Shown in pieces: positions 30,872 to 38,834 of a DNA stretch of 64,000 nt. Source of the stretch: Cobetia amphilecti (GTDB lineage: Bacteria; Pseudomonadota; Gammaproteobacteria; Pseudomonadales; Halomonadaceae); the NCBI RefSeq assembly GCF_020217465.1, contig NZ_CP084115.1:2728001-2792000 (forward strand), given 5' to 3'. The notes under the pieces are model-generated. The model searched no databases. It was not told the origin of the DNA and saw only the letters and a program-made list of their open reading frames with translations. A program made the translations under genes and the position numbers. Every line of letters begins with the position of its first letter. Position 1 is the stretch's first letter.

Positions 30872-32071
30872 TTACTGGCCGAGGGTATCGAGGTTGTCCT
30901 GGATTTCGGTGCTGTAGTAGATGGAACTCACCGTCGGCAGCAGCTGGGTGATCACACGGTTCCAGCGCGAGACCGGTGCGGCGGTGACATAGACGACGTC
31001 CTGCGGCTTGAGGCCGAAGTCCGCGCCCAGAATCAGCGCCGTGGAATTGCGCGCATCCAGCTGATAGACGGTGGCCAGCTTCTCGGGGTCTTCACGATCA
31101 CGACGGATGACGAAGATGCCCGACGCATCGGCGGAGTTTTCTTTGATGCCGCCGGCACGCGCGATGGCATCGGTCAGCGAGATCGGGCTTCTGCCCAGCG
31201 GCAGGCTGATGGACTTGTCCACCTCGCCCATCACGAACACCTTCTGGGTACCGACGTCCGGCACGTAGAGGGTGTCGCCATCCTTGAGCAGGCGATCATT
31301 GCCCGCCTCATCGTTGGCACCATTGCGCTCGGCCAGCAGCTCATAGAGGGAGATGGTGGTCTCTTCGCCATTGCGCTTGAGCACCACGTTGTGCCAATCG
31401 GCGTCTTCGGACAGACCGCCCGCCGCCGCGATGGCGTCCAGCAGGCTCAGCGGCACATCGCTGATCGGCTGCACGCCGGGAGACTGCACCTCGCCGGTAA
31501 TCCGCACCTTCTGGCTGCGGAAGGCGGCGACCTTGACGTCGATCTGCGGCGCATTCAGGTAGGGCTGCAGCTTCTCGCCGAGATCACGGCGAATCTGGTC
31601 CAGCGTCATGCCACTGACCTTGACGCGACCGACATAGGGATAGAACAGCGTGCCATCGGCGTGCACGACGTTGCCGGCTTCCTGCGCACTGCGCTCGGAA
31701 CCCGTCGGCAAGGTCAGCTCGGGATGGTCATAGACGATGATGGTCAGGATGTCGCCGGGGCCGACACGGTACTGATAGTCCGGTGCCAGGCTGGCGCGCG
31801 TGCTGCTGTTGAGCTCCTGGGCCAGCGCCTTTTCAAGCTCACGACGCTGCTTGTCATCGCCACTGGATTGGCGTGATTCGGCGTCTGCGCGCGCTTGGGC
31901 CTTGATCAGGCCAAAGGTGATCGGTTCCACATCGACGATGTCGTCCACCGGCGCAGCGCTGGTGTCGTAGTCGATGTTGCCACCGGGGGCGAAGACGCAC
32001 CCGGCGAGCCCGGTGAGGGCGCCGATGCTCAAGCTGGCGCCCAGAAGTCGTGCTATCAGTGCATTTTTCAT
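30872..32071 (-). CDS. wza: Wza-type outer-membrane polysaccharide export lipoprotein, module B
   Basis: 399 residues from the ATG at 32071, which begins a clean signal peptide ending in the lipobox LAGC followed by VFAPGG. An in-frame extension upstream is less likely because it would bury the signal peptide. The Poly_export domain has YRVGPGDILTIIVYDHPELT and DGTLFYPYVGRVKV, followed by SLBB repeats and VYVTAAPVSRWNRVITQLLP at the C-terminus. First gene of module B. It has an insertion (near residues 60-85, charged) relative to the module A protein. Confidence 0.92.
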   Translation of the reverse strand: MKNALIARLLGASLSIGALTGLAGCVFAPGGNIDYDTSAAPVDDIVDVEPITFGLIKAQARADAESRQSSGDDKQRRELEKALAQELNSSTRASLAPDYQYRVGPGDILTIIVYDHPELTLPTGSERSAQEAGNVVHADGTLFYPYVGRVKVSGMTLDQIRRDLGEKLQPYLNAPQIDVKVAAFRSQKVRITGEVQSPGVQPISDVPLSLLDAIAAAGGLSEDADWHNVVLKRNGEETTISLYELLAERNGANDEAGNDRLLKDGDTLYVPDVGTQKVFVMGEVDKSISLPLGRSPISLTDAIARAGGIKENSADASGIFVIRRDREDPEKLATVYQLDARNSTALILGADFGLKPQDVVYVTAAPVSRWNRVITQLLPTVSSIYYSTEIQDNLDTLGQ

Positions 32072-33500
32072 CTGAAGTCCGTTGAGTCGACAGGCCCGGT
32101 GACCCGGCACCCCAGTGCCATGATCATCGCGCCTTCCCCCGCCGCACATGGCCGCCGGGATGGATTCGATAACGTCTTCAGTTCCTGCTGCGTCATGCGT
32201 GTCGCCGGCCTTGCCTGGCTGTCACGCGGCTGCCGAGGGTGGGCCCTCGTGCATTTAGGTACCGGACCCTGGCGGTCTCGGCGTCTTGGGACTGGTTGCT
32301 GCGACCTCATTCACGCTGCGCCAGTGTGACCCGCAACGCTTACAGCGATATTTCCGCCATATGAATCATGCACATGGCTTGTCATATCCCGCCGTCATCC
32401 CCAGTTAGAATGTAGGCGTATCGTTCAAGATACTCAGAACACGACCCTGAACCGCAACCGACGATGCTCAGACGGAAGGTGCATTCAATGTGCTTTCCAC
32501 TTGCGGCTCTGACACCACTCTCTGCCTGGCGGCCTTCATGCCACTCTTGCTGTCATTTGGGCAATATCTTCAGCGCCATTGCAGAGCAAACTTTCTGTAG
32601 TTTTTTTACCGAAATGCGGCACACCTCTTTCGACCACAGCCCACGACCCATGGAGCTGCCAGAGGATCTGCCGATGAATCAGTAATACCAATGCCGTGGC
32701 ATCGCCGTGCATTGGATCACGCCATTCGTGGCGTTTTTGGCAAGGTGACCAAACCCTGTCTGCCGTGCATTTTACCTGATACACGCCTCCCGCCAATCAG
32801 CGCTCTGTTACAAAAATCCAATAAAAACATTGGTTTGTAGCGCCACAAGTACGCTCGATGTCGCCACTTCCACGAAAGACGCGTTGCCGATGACAGACAC
32901 CACGAGCCCCATTTCGTCGGCAATGCGACACACTCAAGCGCAGGATTCCAGTCGCCACGCGGACCCCGTCTGGCGTAGCGCCCGGTGGAACATCGACAGC
33001 CACGTCGCCAATCATCCACACCCCAATTACTCTTTTTTACATAAATAATCCTCAAGCGATCAACGCGAATAATACGCAAGGCTTCATGCTAGACAGTTCA
33101 CATATTCTCGTTAACATGAGCCTCGCTTTGCCACGACTCATCGGCTTTGTGTCTGTGTGGAGAAGGACTTCCTGCATCAACCGCTCTGCGGCTGACACCT
33201 GACAGGACTGTCAGGCGCAGACAGCAAGGCGCAACGATGAATTTCGGCAAGCGCATGACCAGGGAATACGGTCATGACAGGAACACCTCAGGACGAGGTC
33301 GCGCCACGGAGGATGCCAGGGATGGTGTCAGGGACGGCGCTCTTCTCCTCTATCGATATCTTCAGCAGCAGGTTGGATGATCGCCAGCATCTGCTGGCAG
33401 CCTCGACGCCGATGCCTCAGTCCTTGAGTCATCACATCGTGGTCTGACATCCCTTCCTGGTCGGCTGACCGCCGACAATGCTCATCAAGGAGAGTTATCC
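32072..33500. other. 1.4 kb divergent regulatory region between module B and the yjbEFGH-like operon
   Basis: It must hold the promoters of two divergent surface-polymer operons. No ops element was found on the strand facing module B. A hairpin with a TTCG loop and 6-bp stem (32719-32734) followed by T5 could be a weak plus-strand terminator or attenuator. A 6-bp stem (33460-33476) lies just ahead of the first yjb-like gene. AT-rich patches at 32560-32620 and 33030-33120 are candidate promoter zones. Open frames of 60-120 codons here look spurious. Confidence 0.5.
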
Positions 33501-34067
33501 ATGCGCAAGACACATCTCGGAGCCATCATCGGCCTGACAGGTGCCCTGCTTCTCGCTGGCAATGCCATCGCGGAAGAAGAAGCGCCTCAGGGTGCGACTG
33601 GCACTATCGGTACGACCGGCACGACTGGTACGACTGGGACTACCGGCACGACTGGGACTACCGGCACCACTGGGACTACCGGCACCACCGGCACGACTGG
33701 GACTACCGGCACCACTGGGACTACCGGCACCACTGGGACTACCGGCACCACTGGTACGACCGGCACGACTGGGACTACCGGCACTACCGGCACGACTGGG
33801 ACTACCGGCACTACCGGCACGACTGGTACCACCGGGACGACCGGCACCACTGGCACGACCGGCACCACTGGCACTACCGGCACTGTGCCGACAGGTAGCG
33901 CAGCCGGCACCGGTACTGCCAGCCAGAATGCCACCGGCAGCGTGACGCCGAGCGCCAGCAGCGGCAGCGTCGCTGCAGGTGCGGCCACCGGCACTGTCGG
34001 CGGCGGAACTGGCACGACCGGTACCACCGGGACAACCGGCACCACTGGTTCAACCGGGACTCGCTGA
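33501..34067 (+). CDS. Secreted Gly-Thr-Thr repeat protein, YjbE/GfcA-like by position and composition
   Basis: 188 residues. A signal peptide (residues 1-24) ends at AIA before EEE. From G31 to V129 every third residue is Gly: GAT, GTI, 30 consecutive GTT triplets, then GTV. A Ser/Ala/Gly/Thr-rich segment follows, and a second short run of GTT near the C-terminus. AAGGAGAG lies 6 bases ahead of the ATG. It is the first gene of a yjbEFGH-like operon and overlaps yjbF by one base. E. coli YjbE and GfcA are also small secreted proteins rich in Gly and Thr, but without so long a repeat. Gly-X-Y periodicity suggests a collagen-like rod, or a Thr-glycosylated linker; both are inference. Confidence 0.8.
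   Translation: MRKTHLGAIIGLTGALLLAGNAIAEEEAPQGATGTIGTTGTTGTTGTTGTTGTTGTTGTTGTTGTTGTTGTTGTTGTTGTTGTTGTTGTTGTTGTTGTTGTTGTTGTTGTTGTTGTTGTTGTTGTTGTVPTGSAAGTGTASQNATGSVTPSASSGSVAAGAATGTVGGGTGTTGTTGTTGTTGSTGTR
33591..33887 (+). repeat. Coding minisatellite for (Gly-Thr-Thr)n
   Basis: About 300 bases made of 9-bp Gly-Thr-Thr codon triplets, often arranged as an 18-bp unit such as ggcaccactgggactacc. Synonymous codons alternate (acc, act, acg; ggc, ggg) so the copies are near-identical. Slippage or unequal recombination would change length in multiples of 9 bases and keep the frame. Confidence 0.9.
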
Positions 34068-34855
34068 TGAAGACGGCACGTGCGACGCAATGCTTCACGT
34101 TCTCAAGCCCTGCGCGGGGCGCGGCGGCTACCTCGGTGGTCTCCCGTGTCCTGCGCAGCAGGTCGTTGGCGGCATTCGGCACCCTTGCGTGTCTGGTGTC
34201 GCTTTCCGGCTGTGCCCAGATCGTCTCGAGCTCGCTCGGTGACGTGATGGGCAAGGACGAGTTTGACGCCACACGTGCCAGCGAGCTGCCCTATGCCTCT
34301 CTCAAGCTGAAGCATGCCAACAGCACCGCGCTGGTGGTTCTGGCGACGCTGGAAGGCAATGGGCGCATTGCGCGTTTCGAGAGTCGCGACCGCGGCATCC
34401 TCGAATTGCGCGATGGCGTCCTGTCTGCCACTTCAGGCTTTGCGCGTGATGTGGCAGACAGGCGTGAGCAAAGTACTACCGGGCGCGCTCTGGCGCGTCC
34501 GGCCTGGTTGATGGCCAGTGGCACGACCTATCAGGTCAGTGTCAGTGCGCTGTCCCCCTACCCGCGTCGGCTGGAGCGTCAGGATGCCGCCTCCACCGGC
34601 AGCCAGCGCCAGGACGACGTCGCCGTGATGCAGGTACACGAGGCCACGGCGCGACTCGAATGCGAGGCCGCCGCCCCCTATTCGCTGCCGCTGGCAGAAC
34701 TGCCGCTGCAGCACTGCCGCGAGATTCTGAGCTGGGACGACGGCAGCACCACGCGCAATGACCTGTGGCGCGACGAGAATCGCGTCTGGGCGGCCGACAT
34801 GACGGCCTGGCCCGATGGCCCGCGGTTCGGTTGGGAGGTCGCCAAGGCATGGTGA
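34067..34855 (+). CDS. yjbF: YjbF family lipoprotein
   Basis: 262 residues. A long N-terminus leads to a hydrophobic segment with lipobox VSLSGC, so it is a lipoprotein. Then come PYASLKLKHANSTALVVLAT and WLMASGTTYQVSVSALSPYP, which resemble YjbF/GfcB. A late TTRNDLWRDENRVWA motif is also family-like. YjbF is part of the yjbEFGH operon, which in E. coli is controlled by the Rcs system and affects extracellular polysaccharide. It is coupled to the genes on both sides by overlaps of 1 and 7 bases. Confidence 0.85.
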   Translation: MKTARATQCFTFSSPARGAAATSVVSRVLRSRSLAAFGTLACLVSLSGCAQIVSSSLGDVMGKDEFDATRASELPYASLKLKHANSTALVVLATLEGNGRIARFESRDRGILELRDGVLSATSGFARDVADRREQSTTGRALARPAWLMASGTTYQVSVSALSPYPRRLERQDAASTGSQRQDDVAVMQVHEATARLECEAAAPYSLPLAELPLQHCREILSWDDGSTTRNDLWRDENRVWAADMTAWPDGPRFGWEVAKAW

Positions 34856-35745
34856 TCCCCGTCTTCTCATCGCTGGCCCGTCTGTCATCACTGGCCCGTC
34901 TGAACAGCGCCGCCCGCCTGCTACCGCTCGGGCTGAGCACACTGCTGGCCGCGCCCCTGGCGAGCGCCGATGACACCCCGCTGCCGTTCAGTGCCGCGAG
35001 CACGCCGCTGGCCAGTCAGGTGCTGCAGGCGCAATGGGATGGCCTGGCGCCGTCAAAGGCGCTGGATTGGCGCTACAGCTTCGTCAGCACGCCGCTGATT
35101 CGCCAGCAGATGGCCGCGCGGGCCAACCGCATCAGCGCCGAGCTCGAACTGATCGCGGCGCGCTACGCCGTCGGCGCGAAGGACGACAGCCCTCAGGCGC
35201 GTTACGCCGAGGCGTTGCAGGCCTGGCAGGCCTATGTCGAGCAGGGCCGCGCGCCGGACACTGACGCCGTGGTGGCACGCCTGCCGGGTCAGCTCGACCC
35301 GCGCCGCGACATGCGCGACGGCCCGCAGGCGATCCGCATCGCCCCGGGCATGGTGGTCGGTGCCTGTCAGGCGCCGCGCAGCGTGGTGATTCTGGACGCC
35401 ACCGGCGTTCACGAGCGCAAGTGGACGCCCAATCTCAGTCTGGACGCGCTGATCGATGAGCGCGCCGCTGCCGGCGGCATCGGGCCAGCCGTCGAGGCCA
35501 GCCTGGTGACGCCACAGGGCCAGGTGCTGACCCGCCCGGTGGCGAGCTGGAATCGTCTGACCAGCGGCGATGCCGACCTGCCCGTTGCCCCCGGCGCCAG
35601 CGTGGTGATCAGCACGCCGGGCATCGACACCGCGCAGCAGTGGGTGAACGAGGCGCTACCGGCCTGGCTTGCCAGCCGCCTGCCGGGCCATGCCTGCCAA
35701 AGCTGGCAGCTGGACGCCGCGAAGCTGCCGACGTCCCCGCGCTAG
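34849..35745 (+). CDS. yjbG: YjbG / GfcC family capsule biosynthesis protein
   Basis: 298 residues from the ATG at 34849, which overlaps the yjbF stop by 7 bases and has GGGAGG 10 bases upstream. A signal peptide ends near PLASADD. A repeat-containing C-terminal part (VASWNRLTSGDADLPVAPGA) resembles the paired domains of GfcC, a periplasmic protein of group 4 capsule loci. It likely works in the periplasm with YjbF and YjbH. Its exact job is not known in any species. Confidence 0.83.
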   Translation: MVIPVFSSLARLSSLARLNSAARLLPLGLSTLLAAPLASADDTPLPFSAASTPLASQVLQAQWDGLAPSKALDWRYSFVSTPLIRQQMAARANRISAELELIAARYAVGAKDDSPQARYAEALQAWQAYVEQGRAPDTDAVVARLPGQLDPRRDMRDGPQAIRIAPGMVVGACQAPRSVVILDATGVHERKWTPNLSLDALIDERAAAGGIGPAVEASLVTPQGQVLTRPVASWNRLTSGDADLPVAPGASVVISTPGIDTAQQWVNEALPAWLASRLPGHACQSWQLDAAKLPTSPR

Positions 35746-35844
35746 CCGACGAGGCTGCCCCGGCGCAGCACACTGCGCCTGACCGCGAACCCAATCCCTT
35801 ATTCACGTACGTGAGCCGCTGGCTTGCGTGCATGCGAGACGCCC

Positions 35845-38340
35845 ATGTCGAGTCCTTTTCGCCCTGCCAATCACGTTACGCACTCACGCCCCGAGCAGCG
35901 CCCTGCCCTGGCACGCAATGGCTGGCTGGCACTCGGCATGGCGGGCGGATTGCTGGGCGCGCAGATCGCCCATGCGGCGACCGGCGAATCCCAGAGCGAC
36001 TTCGGTGGCGTGGGCCTGATGCAGACGCCCACGGCGCGTTTTGCGCCCCAGGGCGAATTGAGCTTCACCTACAGCCGCACCCAGCCCTACAAGCGGTTCA
36101 GCGTCAATGCGGCGCCCTTCGACTGGATGGAACTGGGCTTTCGCTATGTCTCGGTGGAAACCGTCAGCTATGGCGCGGCCGCCCCGGACCGCGACTACCT
36201 GGATAAATCCTTCGACACCAAGTTCCGCCTGCTGCAGGAAGGCCGCTATCAGCCCGAAGTCGCGGTGGGCCTGCGAGATCTCGGCGGTACGGGCCTGTTC
36301 AGCTCCGAGTATCTGGTCGCCAGCAAGCGCTACGGCGACCTCGACTTCAGCCTGGGCCTCGGCTGGGGCTATCTGGGTACGCGTGGCGACTTCAGCAATC
36401 CGCTGGCAGTGGTGAGAAGCAGTCTCGAGACGCGCAGTGACTCGACCAGCGATGACGGCGGCGACTTCCAGCTCGGCAGCATGTTCAGCGGCAGCCCGGC
36501 CGTCTTCGGCGGCATCGAATACCAGACGCCCTGGGACCCGCTGACCCTGATGCTGGAATACGAAGGCAACGACTACTCCGACGAGCCACTGACGGTGGAG
36601 ATCGAGCAGGACTCGCCGGTCAATCTGGGCGCGACCGTCAAGGTCAATGACAACCTGTCGCTGCATGGCGGCTGGGAGCGAGGCAACACCGCCATGCTGG
36701 GGCTGTCACTGTCGACCAATCTGGCCGGGCTCGCCCAGGCCAAGGACGACGGCACGCCGGAAGCGGTCGCCCCCAGCACCCACAGCCGTTATCGCAACGA
36801 CCAGACACCCGAGGCCTTCCGCGTGCGCTCGCTCAACGCGAACGCCTCCTCGGGCACGGCGCCCTCCGCCTCCACCGCCAGCGCTGCCCAACCGGCAGGC
36901 GTGGCGGCAGAGCCGTCAGCGAACAGAGAGCCATCAGCGTATGAAGAGCGTTCAGCGGGTAAGGAGCCATCAGCGCATGGAGAGCCGTCAGCGAATAAGG
37001 ATCAGCAAGGCCGTCTGCTGACACTCGACTCGTTCGGCGGCGCGCCCGCGGACTCCCCGCTCGAGCCGGGCGCAGCTGACGGCCCAGAGGCAGAAGATCT
37101 CCCGCGCCTTGCCGACGTCGACTGGGACGCGCTGGCCGATACCCTGCGCGCCCAGAGCGGCCTTGAGGTGTCACAGCTGCGGGTCGAGGGCGACACCCTG
37201 ATCGTCGAGGCCGAGGCGACGCGCTTCCGTGATGACCTGCAGGCCGAAGGCCGCGCCAACCGCGTGCTGCATAACCGCCTGCCCGCCGAGATCACCACCT
37301 TCCGCTATCGCCTGAGCAGCAATGGTCTGGCGCTGCGTGAAGATGAGCATCCGCGCCAGCCCTTCGTGGCCGCCGCCAATGACCGTCGCTTCGGCGCCGA
37401 ATACGAGCACTCCATCACCGCCCATGCCGCCTCGCCTCATAGCTCAGACGAAGAGACACGCCAGGCGACAGGGGATGGCGTCAAGCTGGCACGCGAGCCG
37501 TTCGGCTTCAGCTGGGGCTTCTCGCCGAGCCTCAAGCAGAACTTCGGCGGCCCCGATGGCTACCTCTATCAGCTCAACCTGCAGCTGGACGCCCTGTGGC
37601 GCACCGACCGCAATGGCTGGTTCACCGGCGTGGCGTCCTATCAGCTCGCCGACAACTTCGACAGCTACGAGTACATCGCCGATTCCGAGTTGCCGCGCGT
37701 GCGCACCTACGTCGGGGAATACATCAAGGAAACCGACCTGGGCATCACCAGCCTGCAGTACAACCGCACCCATCAGTTCGGGCGCGACTGGTACGCCCAG
37801 GCCTACGGCGGCATTCTCGAGATGATGTATGCCGGGGTCGGCGCCGAGCTGCTCTATCGCCCGATGAACAGCTCGCTGGCACTGGGGCTGGACATCAACC
37901 GCGTCCGCCAGCGCGAGTTCGACCAGCAATTCGGCCTGCGTGACTACTCGGTCACCACCGGCCACGCCACCGCCTACTGGCAGTCCGGCTGGCACGATGT
38001 GCTGGTCAAGGGCTCGGTGGGGCGCTATCTGGCCGGTGATGTCGGTGCGACGCTGGACCTGTCGCGCAGCTTCTCCAACGGGGTCAGCGTCGGCGCCTGG
38101 GCGACCCTGACCGATGCCGGCGATGACTACGGCGAGGGTAGCTTCGACAAGGGGCTCTACGTCAGCATCCCGCTTGATGCCTTCTTCACCACCTCCAGCA
38201 AGGGCAGCACCGGCTTTGCCTGGGCACCGCTGACCCGCGATGGTGGCGCACGCCTCAACCGCCGCTATCAGCTGTATGACATGACGCGCGATCGTGATCC
38301 CGAGACTTACTGGGAAGGCATCGACAAGGTCTACAAGTAA
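35845..38340 (+). CDS. yjbH: YjbH family outer-membrane protein
   Basis: 831 residues from the ATG at 35845. A TTG 21 bases earlier in frame is possible but has no better ribosome-binding site. A signal peptide ends near AHAATGE. Then DFGGVGLMQTPTARFAPQGE and SFTYSRTQPYKRFSVNAAPF, the characteristic start of YjbH/GfcD, followed by two beta-rich halves joined by a linker. It is predicted to be a large outer-membrane beta barrel for polysaccharide secretion. The linker holds an 18-bp in-frame repeat (36910-36999). It is longer than E. coli YjbH (about 700 residues), partly because of this linker. Confidence 0.9.
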   Translation: MSSPFRPANHVTHSRPEQRPALARNGWLALGMAGGLLGAQIAHAATGESQSDFGGVGLMQTPTARFAPQGELSFTYSRTQPYKRFSVNAAPFDWMELGFRYVSVETVSYGAAAPDRDYLDKSFDTKFRLLQEGRYQPEVAVGLRDLGGTGLFSSEYLVASKRYGDLDFSLGLGWGYLGTRGDFSNPLAVVRSSLETRSDSTSDDGGDFQLGSMFSGSPAVFGGIEYQTPWDPLTLMLEYEGNDYSDEPLTVEIEQDSPVNLGATVKVNDNLSLHGGWERGNTAMLGLSLSTNLAGLAQAKDDGTPEAVAPSTHSRYRNDQTPEAFRVRSLNANASSGTAPSASTASAAQPAGVAAEPSANREPSAYEERSAGKEPSAHGEPSANKDQQGRLLTLDSFGGAPADSPLEPGAADGPEAEDLPRLADVDWDALADTLRAQSGLEVSQLRVEGDTLIVEAEATRFRDDLQAEGRANRVLHNRLPAEITTFRYRLSSNGLALREDEHPRQPFVAAANDRRFGAEYEHSITAHAASPHSSDEETRQATGDGVKLAREPFGFSWGFSPSLKQNFGGPDGYLYQLNLQLDALWRTDRNGWFTGVASYQLADNFDSYEYIADSELPRVRTYVGEYIKETDLGITSLQYNRTHQFGRDWYAQAYGGILEMMYAGVGAELLYRPMNSSLALGLDINRVRQREFDQQFGLRDYSVTTGHATAYWQSGWHDVLVKGSVGRYLAGDVGATLDLSRSFSNGVSVGAWATLTDAGDDYGEGSFDKGLYVSIPLDAFFTTSSKGSTGFAWAPLTRDGGARLNRRYQLYDMTRDRDPETYWEGIDKVYK
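36910..36999 (+). repeat. 18-bp in-frame tandem repeat in the yjbH linker
   Basis: Five units of six residues: EPSANR, EPSAYE, ERSAGK, EPSAHG, EPSANK. They lie in the polar linker between the two halves of YjbH, where length changes would be tolerated. Confidence 0.85.
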
Positions 38341-38419
38341 TCCGTGCGTGAGTGTGTTTCACTGCCGGCTGAAGCGTGCCGATGTTGGCGCCTGACTCAC
38401 TGTGGCTGACCCTGACCCG

Positions 38420-38749
38420 ATGAATATTCCGATTACCGACGTCTCGCCGGCCACTGCCGGCGCTGCGACACCCGCCAATCACGAGATCGCCTGCAGCAAC
38501 TGCCAGGCCTGCTGCTGCCGGCTTGAGGTCATCCTGCTCACCGATACCGGCGTGCCGGACTACCTGATCGACGAGGATGAATGGGGCGGCGAAGTCATGC
38601 GTCGCCTCGACGATGGCTGGTGTGCCGCCGTCGACCGCGAAACGCTGATGTGCACCATCTACGACCGCCGGCCGCAGCTGTGCCGCGATTACGAGATGGG
38701 CAGCCCGGAATGCGAAGACGAGCGCCTGGAAAACGGCCTCGATCAGTAG
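38420..38749 (+). CDS. YkgJ family cysteine-cluster protein
   Basis: 109 residues from the ATG at 38420; a GTG 18 bases earlier is also possible, and neither has a clear ribosome-binding site. The motif CSNCQACCCRLEV followed by CAAV, CTIYDRRPQLCRDYEMGSPEC is the YkgJ/UPF0153 cysteine cluster, probably a metal (zinc or iron-sulfur) site. Function of the family is unknown. It lies 79 bases after yjbH and may be read with it, but it is not a usual member of the yjb operon. Confidence 0.8.
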   Translation: MNIPITDVSPATAGAATPANHEIACSNCQACCCRLEVILLTDTGVPDYLIDEDEWGGEVMRRLDDGWCAAVDRETLMCTIYDRRPQLCRDYEMGSPECEDERLENGLDQ

Positions 38750-38771
38750 GCCGCCTGCCAGCGCTCGTCCT

Positions 38772-38827
38772 GGTTGTTTCTCCCAAACACCCTGCCTGTG
38801 GTTGTCTCTCCCAAGCGCCCTGCCTGA
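38772..38827. repeat. 28-bp tandem duplication
   Basis: Two copies of a 28-bp unit (38772-38799 and 38800-38827) differing at four positions. Its end overlaps a 9-bp stem hairpin (38820-38842) that spans the stop codon of the convergent CoA-transferase gene. Confidence 0.85.
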
Positions 38828-38834
38828 TGTGCGA

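Noticed and set aside
32717-33079. 120-codon minus-strand frame in the 1.4 kb regulatory gap
   Set aside because: Arg/Trp/Cys-rich, no domain, no Shine-Dalgarno; more likely non-coding.
33147-33380. 77-codon frame just upstream of the Gly-Thr-Thr repeat gene
   Set aside because: No ribosome-binding site and random-like product; it lies in the probable leader.
33591-33887. Possible CRISPR array
   Set aside because: Units are contiguous 9-18 bp coding triplets without spacers; no cas genes.
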